The notes under the pieces were generated by a model. It worked only from the letters and a program-made list of their open reading frames with translations. It ran no database searches and was not told the DNA's origin. From Crenobacter cavernae (GTDB taxonomy: Bacteria; Pseudomonadota; Gammaproteobacteria; Burkholderiales; Chromobacteriaceae), in contig NZ_CP031337.1 in assembly GCF_003355495.1 (NCBI RefSeq), positions 2,175,001 through 2,239,000 of the forward strand: a stretch of DNA of 64,000 bases, in the 5' to 3' direction. The position numbers and the translations under genes were made by a program. Shown in pieces: positions 60,688 to 64,000 of the stretch. The stretch's first letter is position 1. Each line of letters opens with the position of its first letter.

Positions 60688-61578
60688 TTATCGTTGCTGC
60701 GTCGGCGCTTCGCTGGCGAACAGCGCGTCAAGCTTTTGTTCGTACGCGTGGTAGCCGAGGTGCTCATAGAGCTCGGCGCGCGTCTGCATGGTGTCGATGA
60801 CGTTCGCCTGCGTGCCGTCGCGGCGGATCGCGCCGTACACGTCAAGCGCCGCCTGGCTCATCGCGCGGAACGCCGACAGCGGGTAGAGCACCATGGAGAC
60901 GTTGGCCGAGGCCAGCTCGTCGACGGTGAACAAGGGCGTCGCGCCGAACTCGGTGATGTTGGCGAGGATCGGCACCTGCACCGCGTCGGCGAAGAGCCGG
61001 TACATCGCCAGCTCGGTCATCGCCTCGGGGAAGATCATGTCGGCGCCGGCCTCGACGCAGGCGCAGGCGCGCTCGATCGCCGCATCGAGCCCTTCCACGG
61101 CCAGCGCGTCGGTGCGCGCCATGATCACGAAGCTCGCGTCGCGGCGCGCATCGACCGCCGCCTTGACGCGGTCGACCATCTCGCTCTGGCTGACGATCGC
61201 CTTGTTCGGCCGGTGGCCGCAGCGCTTGGCCTGCACCTGGTCCTCGATGTGGACCGCCGCCGCGCCGGCCTTTTCCACCGCGCGCACGGTGCGCGCGATG
61301 TTGAACGCGCCGCCCCAGCCGGTGTCGATGTCGACCAGGAGCGGCAAGTCGGTGACGTCGGTGATGCGGCGGATGTCGATCAGCACGTCCTCCGGCTGGG
61401 TGATGCCGAGGTCGGGAATGCCGCAGCTGGCCGCCGCGACGCCGCCGCCGGACAGGTACAGCGCCGCAAAGCCGGCGTGCTCGGCCAAGCTCGCGCTATA
61501 GGCGTTGATCGCGCCGACGATCTGCAGCGGGTGTTCTTCGGCGACGGCGAGTCGGAACAGGGCGCCGGGGCTGGACAT
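60688..61578 (-). CDS. prpB: 2-Methylisocitrate lyase PrpB
   Basis: Cleaves 2-methylisocitrate to pyruvate and succinate. 296 residues. GAINAYSASLAEHAGF, LVDIDTGWGGAFNI and the catalytic QAKRCGHR loop (KKCGH in E. coli). AGGAGACC site before the ATG. First gene of the operon; no prpR-type regulator in the window. Contains one copy of the 10-mer (61479-61488). Confidence 0.96.
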   Translation of the reverse strand: MSSPGALFRLAVAEEHPLQIVGAINAYSASLAEHAGFAALYLSGGGVAAASCGIPDLGITQPEDVLIDIRRITDVTDLPLLVDIDTGWGGAFNIARTVRAVEKAGAAAVHIEDQVQAKRCGHRPNKAIVSQSEMVDRVKAAVDARRDASFVIMARTDALAVEGLDAAIERACACVEAGADMIFPEAMTELAMYRLFADAVQVPILANITEFGATPLFTVDELASANVSMVLYPLSAFRAMSQAALDVYGAIRRDGTQANVIDTMQTRAELYEHLGYHAYEQKLDALFASEAPTQQR

Positions 61579-61940
61579 GGCGGTCTCCTAGTGGGAAGGG
61601 ATTGGACGCGGCGGTCGGGTTGGCCAAGCAAGCCATTGTTCGAAAATCTAGCAAGCGCTTGGTTTTTTGTAAATGGCATGGTGTAGCGGGTTGTCCCTCG
61701 TCATGGTCGTTTAAAAACTTGGAAAATCCCGGTATCGCCCCATCTGCAACGGGTTTCCTCTGTTTGTAGCTCGTGGCGCACGGGGGAAACGATTGAGCGG
61801 CGAGCCCGGCGTCTGCTATGGTTCGCACTGGCCAAAATCCGTCAGGGAACTCCTTCCCGGCCACATAGGTCTAGTCCGTGTTCGCCTACAACCATTCAGA
61901 ACACACCAAGGGCGGGCAAATCAGGGAGCAATACAACGAC
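61579..61940. other. Divergent promoter region of prpB and rpoE
   Basis: About 360 bp. Near prpB there is an A/T-rich patch with the palindrome CAAGCGCTTG (61652-61661), a candidate operator. Near rpoE there is a sigma-E-type promoter. No gene is supported. Confidence 0.65.
61846..61874 (+). promoter_or_regulatory. Sigma-E-type promoter of rpoE
   Basis: GGAACTC, a 16-nt spacer, then GTCTAG, close to the RpoE consensus (GGAACTT, 15-16 nt, GTCTAA/TCTGA). Suggests rpoE autoregulation. It lies 67 nt before the rpoE ATG. Confidence 0.75.
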
Positions 61941-62540
61941 ATGAGTGATCGGGACATCGATCAACAGTTGGTGGAGCGTGCCCAGCGAGGTGAGAAGCGT
62001 GCATTCGACCTGCTTGTTGCCAAATACCAGAGGCGGCTAGGCCGACTGCTGTCACGTTTCATCCGCGACAGCGCGGATGTGGAGGACGTGACGCAGGAAG
62101 CCTTCGTAAAAGCCTATCGCGCCCTGCCTTCGTTCAGGGGCGACAGCGCCTTTTACACGTGGCTTTACCGTATTGGCATCAACACGGCCAAAAACTTTCT
62201 CAGCGCAAATGGTCGCCGCTACGTGCTAAACAGCGAAGTGGTGGACGATGAAGGTGAAAGTTTCGACATGGCGAGCCAGGTCCCCGACCTGAACACGCCC
62301 GAGACCGAACTGATGAATCGGCAGATCGTGGAAACGGTGAACGCCGCCGTCGCCCGCCTGCCCGAGGAGTTGCGCACCGCCATCTCGCTCCGCGAGATGG
62401 ACGGGCTGAGCTACGAGGAAATCGCCCAGGTGATGAATTGTCCGATCGGCACCGTCCGCTCGCGCATCTTTCGCGCGCGGGAGGCGATCGCCACGGAACT
62501 GCGGCCACTGCTGGATACGGCCAAGAACAGAAGGTGGTAG
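61941..62540 (+). CDS. rpoE: RNA polymerase sigma-E factor
   Basis: ECF sigma factor of the envelope stress response. 199 residues. Region 2 (DVEDVTQEAFVKAYRALPSFRG, FYTWLYRIGINTAKN) and region 4 (LREMDGLSYEEIAQVMNCPIGTVRSRIFRARE). ATG 61941 gives the family's MSDRDIDQQLVERAQRG start; the earlier GTG at 61878 would add 21 residues right after the promoter. Followed by rseA. Confidence 0.96.
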   Translation: MSDRDIDQQLVERAQRGEKRAFDLLVAKYQRRLGRLLSRFIRDSADVEDVTQEAFVKAYRALPSFRGDSAFYTWLYRIGINTAKNFLSANGRRYVLNSEVVDDEGESFDMASQVPDLNTPETELMNRQIVETVNAAVARLPEELRTAISLREMDGLSYEEIAQVMNCPIGTVRSRIFRAREAIATELRPLLDTAKNRRW

Positions 62541-62542
62541 GT

Positions 62543-63010
62543 ATGAAAGAATCGGTATCCGCGTTGATGGATGGCGAAATCGACGAACAAGAAGCGGCAC
62601 GCACCCTTAACGCCCTGGGACAGGATCCCGATCTCAAGGCGAGCTGGGACGAGTACCACCTCATCGGCGACGCCTTGCGCAACAATGCCCTCTTGAGCGT
62701 CAGCGTGGCCCCCGCGGTCAGCCGGCAGGTGGAAAGCGAACCGACCGTGCTGGCGCCGCGTCAGCGCCGCCCGTTTCATTCCGGCAAGATCGCGACCTGG
62801 GCGCTGGCGGCCAGCGTGAGTTTCGCCGCCGTGGTCGCCTGGCAGCAGTTCGGCCGCGATCCGGCGCTGGGCACTGCGCCGGTGGTGGCGCTGGCCGTGT
62901 CGACACCGACGATAAGCGCGCGTGACGACTCCTACCTGACGGCACACCAGGAAATCGCGACCGACCCGGTCGCGGTGAAGGCGTCGCTGCAGAGCGAGGT
63001 GCGTCACTGA
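62543..63010 (+). CDS. rseA: Anti-sigma-E factor RseA
   Basis: 155 residues. Cytoplasmic sigma-binding part (KESVSALMDGEIDEQEAARTLNAL, SWDEYHLIGDALR, about 1-50), one membrane helix (TWALAASVSFAAVVAW, about 88-103) and a short periplasmic tail. 2 nt after rpoE and overlapping rseB by 1 nt. Released by regulated proteolysis. Confidence 0.92.
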   Translation: MKESVSALMDGEIDEQEAARTLNALGQDPDLKASWDEYHLIGDALRNNALLSVSVAPAVSRQVESEPTVLAPRQRRPFHSGKIATWALAASVSFAAVVAWQQFGRDPALGTAPVVALAVSTPTISARDDSYLTAHQEIATDPVAVKASLQSEVRH

Positions 63011-63972
63011 TGCGCGTCGGCTTCCTCGCGGGCAGTCTGATATGGGGCCTGGCGTTCACCGCCCAGGCCGCCGAAGACGACTGGCAGCTGCTGCGGCGTG
63101 TCGCACAGGCAAGCCGTCAGCTGCCGCTCTCCGGCACTTACATGCACCAGTCGCAGGGGGTGTTGGAAACCTTCCAGCTCTACCGTGCAGCCGGTGACAA
63201 CGGGATGGTCGAGCGGCACGAGTCGCTCGACGGCCCCAAACGCGAGATCGTGCGCAACGGCAACGAACTCACCTGCTACGCGCCGGACAAGAAATCGCTG
63301 GCGGCGGCCAAGGTCAGCTCGATGAGACTGTTCCCGGGCTTCCTGCCCGAGGGGATGGGCGACCTGAAAGTCTCCTACAAGCTGCGCAGGCTAGACACGG
63401 ACCGCGTCGCGCAACGCGACTGCGACTGGTTGCAGCTGAGTCCCAAGGACGCCAACCGCTACAGCCTGCGGCTGTGCGTCGACGAGGGCACGACGTTGCC
63501 GCTGAAGGCGATGGTGCTGACCTCGCGCGGCGAGGTGGTCGAGCAGCATGCGTTCACCGAGCTGGAAGTCGGGCCGCCGCGTGACCGTGCGCTGCTCGTG
63601 CCGCACAATACCAAGTTCAGATACCAGTTGCGCAAACCCGGCGCCAGTCCGCTGGCGCTGCCCAGCGCAGCCGATATTGCCGCGGTGAGCGGCCTGCCGC
63701 AGGGCTTCAAGCTGATGCGCACCGTCACTCGCGCTTTGCCGGGTGGCAACAAGAACGTGCGCCACATGGTGCTGTCGGACGGCTTGGCGGTGGTGTCGCT
63801 GTTCATCGAGCCGTCCGGCGGCGAGAGACGCACCGAGCGTCCGGTCACGCTGCACGGTGCGGTGGCCATGGTGTCGCGCGTGGACGGCGACCTGGTGCTG
63901 ACCGTGGTCGGCGATATGCCCGAGCAGGGGCTCGTCAACCTGATCAAGTCGATCAGGGTCAGCCGCCCGTGA
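63010..63972 (+). CDS. rseB: Sigma-E regulatory protein RseB/MucB
   Basis: Periplasmic sensor that protects RseA from DegS cleavage. 320 residues. Signal peptide (ends AQAAED), large LolA-like domain (about 22-205, YMHQSQGVLETFQLYRA, KREIVRNGNELTCYAP) and small C-terminal domain (about 225-320). The first base overlaps the rseA stop. Confidence 0.94.
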   Translation: MRVGFLAGSLIWGLAFTAQAAEDDWQLLRRVAQASRQLPLSGTYMHQSQGVLETFQLYRAAGDNGMVERHESLDGPKREIVRNGNELTCYAPDKKSLAAAKVSSMRLFPGFLPEGMGDLKVSYKLRRLDTDRVAQRDCDWLQLSPKDANRYSLRLCVDEGTTLPLKAMVLTSRGEVVEQHAFTELEVGPPRDRALLVPHNTKFRYQLRKPGASPLALPSAADIAAVSGLPQGFKLMRTVTRALPGGNKNVRHMVLSDGLAVVSLFIEPSGGERRTERPVTLHGAVAMVSRVDGDLVLTVVGDMPEQGLVNLIKSIRVSRP

Positions 63973-64000
63973 TCGAAACCCAGGCGAGAGTGGTGAAGGC
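63969..64000 (+). CDS. rseC: RseC/MucC, N-terminal fragment (cut by window end)
   Basis: GTG at 63969 overlaps the rseB stop (GTGA). Ten visible residues, MIETQARVVK, match the beginning of RseC/MucC proteins, and the position after rseB is the usual one. Only the start is in the window. Confidence 0.6.
   Translation, partial: MIETQARVVK

Noticed and set aside
1..64000. CRISPR arrays, IS elements, prophage, tRNA or rRNA genes
   Set aside because: No regularly spaced direct repeats, no transposase, integrase or phage proteins, and no cloverleaf or rRNA sequence recognised.

Overview
The window is a high-GC bacterial chromosome segment. The gene content (FimV, a Usg-type Asd homologue, the truA-trpF-trpB-trpA-accD run, RpoE-RseA-RseB, the prpBCD methylcitrate operon, a GNA1162-like lipoprotein) points to a betaproteobacterium, probably of the order Neisseriales. 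This placement is an inference from gene families and order; no rRNA or tRNA gene was seen.

Layout. 1-11.4 kb, all forward: end of asd, a catalytically degenerate Asd paralogue (usg), two tandem FimV-type genes, a small EcfT/CbiQ-like membrane protein, truA, trpF, trpB, trpA and accD. 11.4-11.8 kb: a gene-free region with several DnaA-box-like words. 11.8-15.3 kb: yheS-like ABC-F ATPase and tsaD (reverse), then an OsmC-family protein. 15.5-25.8 kb: the flagellar rod/hook cluster flgBCDEFGHI-flgJ-flgKL, with a sigma-54-like promoter before flgB, a terminator plus a second sigma-54-like promoter before flgJ, and a near-perfect sigma-28 promoter before flgK. 25.8-44.7 kb: mixed metabolic and regulatory genes: astE, a LiuC-like hydratase, an alpha/beta hydrolase, an EAL-CBS/GGDEF pair split by a frameshift, speA, a YnfM/YnfL-like MFS-LysR pair, a frameshifted acyltransferase-3 gene, an SDR-LysR pair, mmuM, a KorA/TrfB-like regulator, a patatin, an OmpA-like porin, a methyltransferase and DUF488 and DUF2007-type proteins. 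45.0-46.7 kb: an operon of three lipoproteins of lower GC. 47-57.5 kb: small proteins, a PA2778/PA2779-type pair, a protein tyrosine phosphatase, a TerC-like transporter, htpX, nhaR, a 2OG-Fe(II) oxygenase, a YecA-like protein, an exported truncated haemoglobin and a VOC protein. 57.6-61.6 kb: prpB-prpC-orf-prpD. 61.9-64 kb: rpoE-rseA-rseB-rseC (last one cut), preceded by a sigma-E-type promoter.

The most striking unexplained signal is a dispersed 10-mer, GCTCGGCCAA / TTGGCCGAGC. I counted 36 exact copies by eye in 64 kb. Twenty-three are intergenic, mostly just after stop codons, and many form inverted pairs that act as terminator stems. This is the behaviour of the Neisseriaceae DNA uptake sequences, but with a different core word. 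It is absent from the low-GC lipoprotein operon and nearly absent from the flagellar genes.
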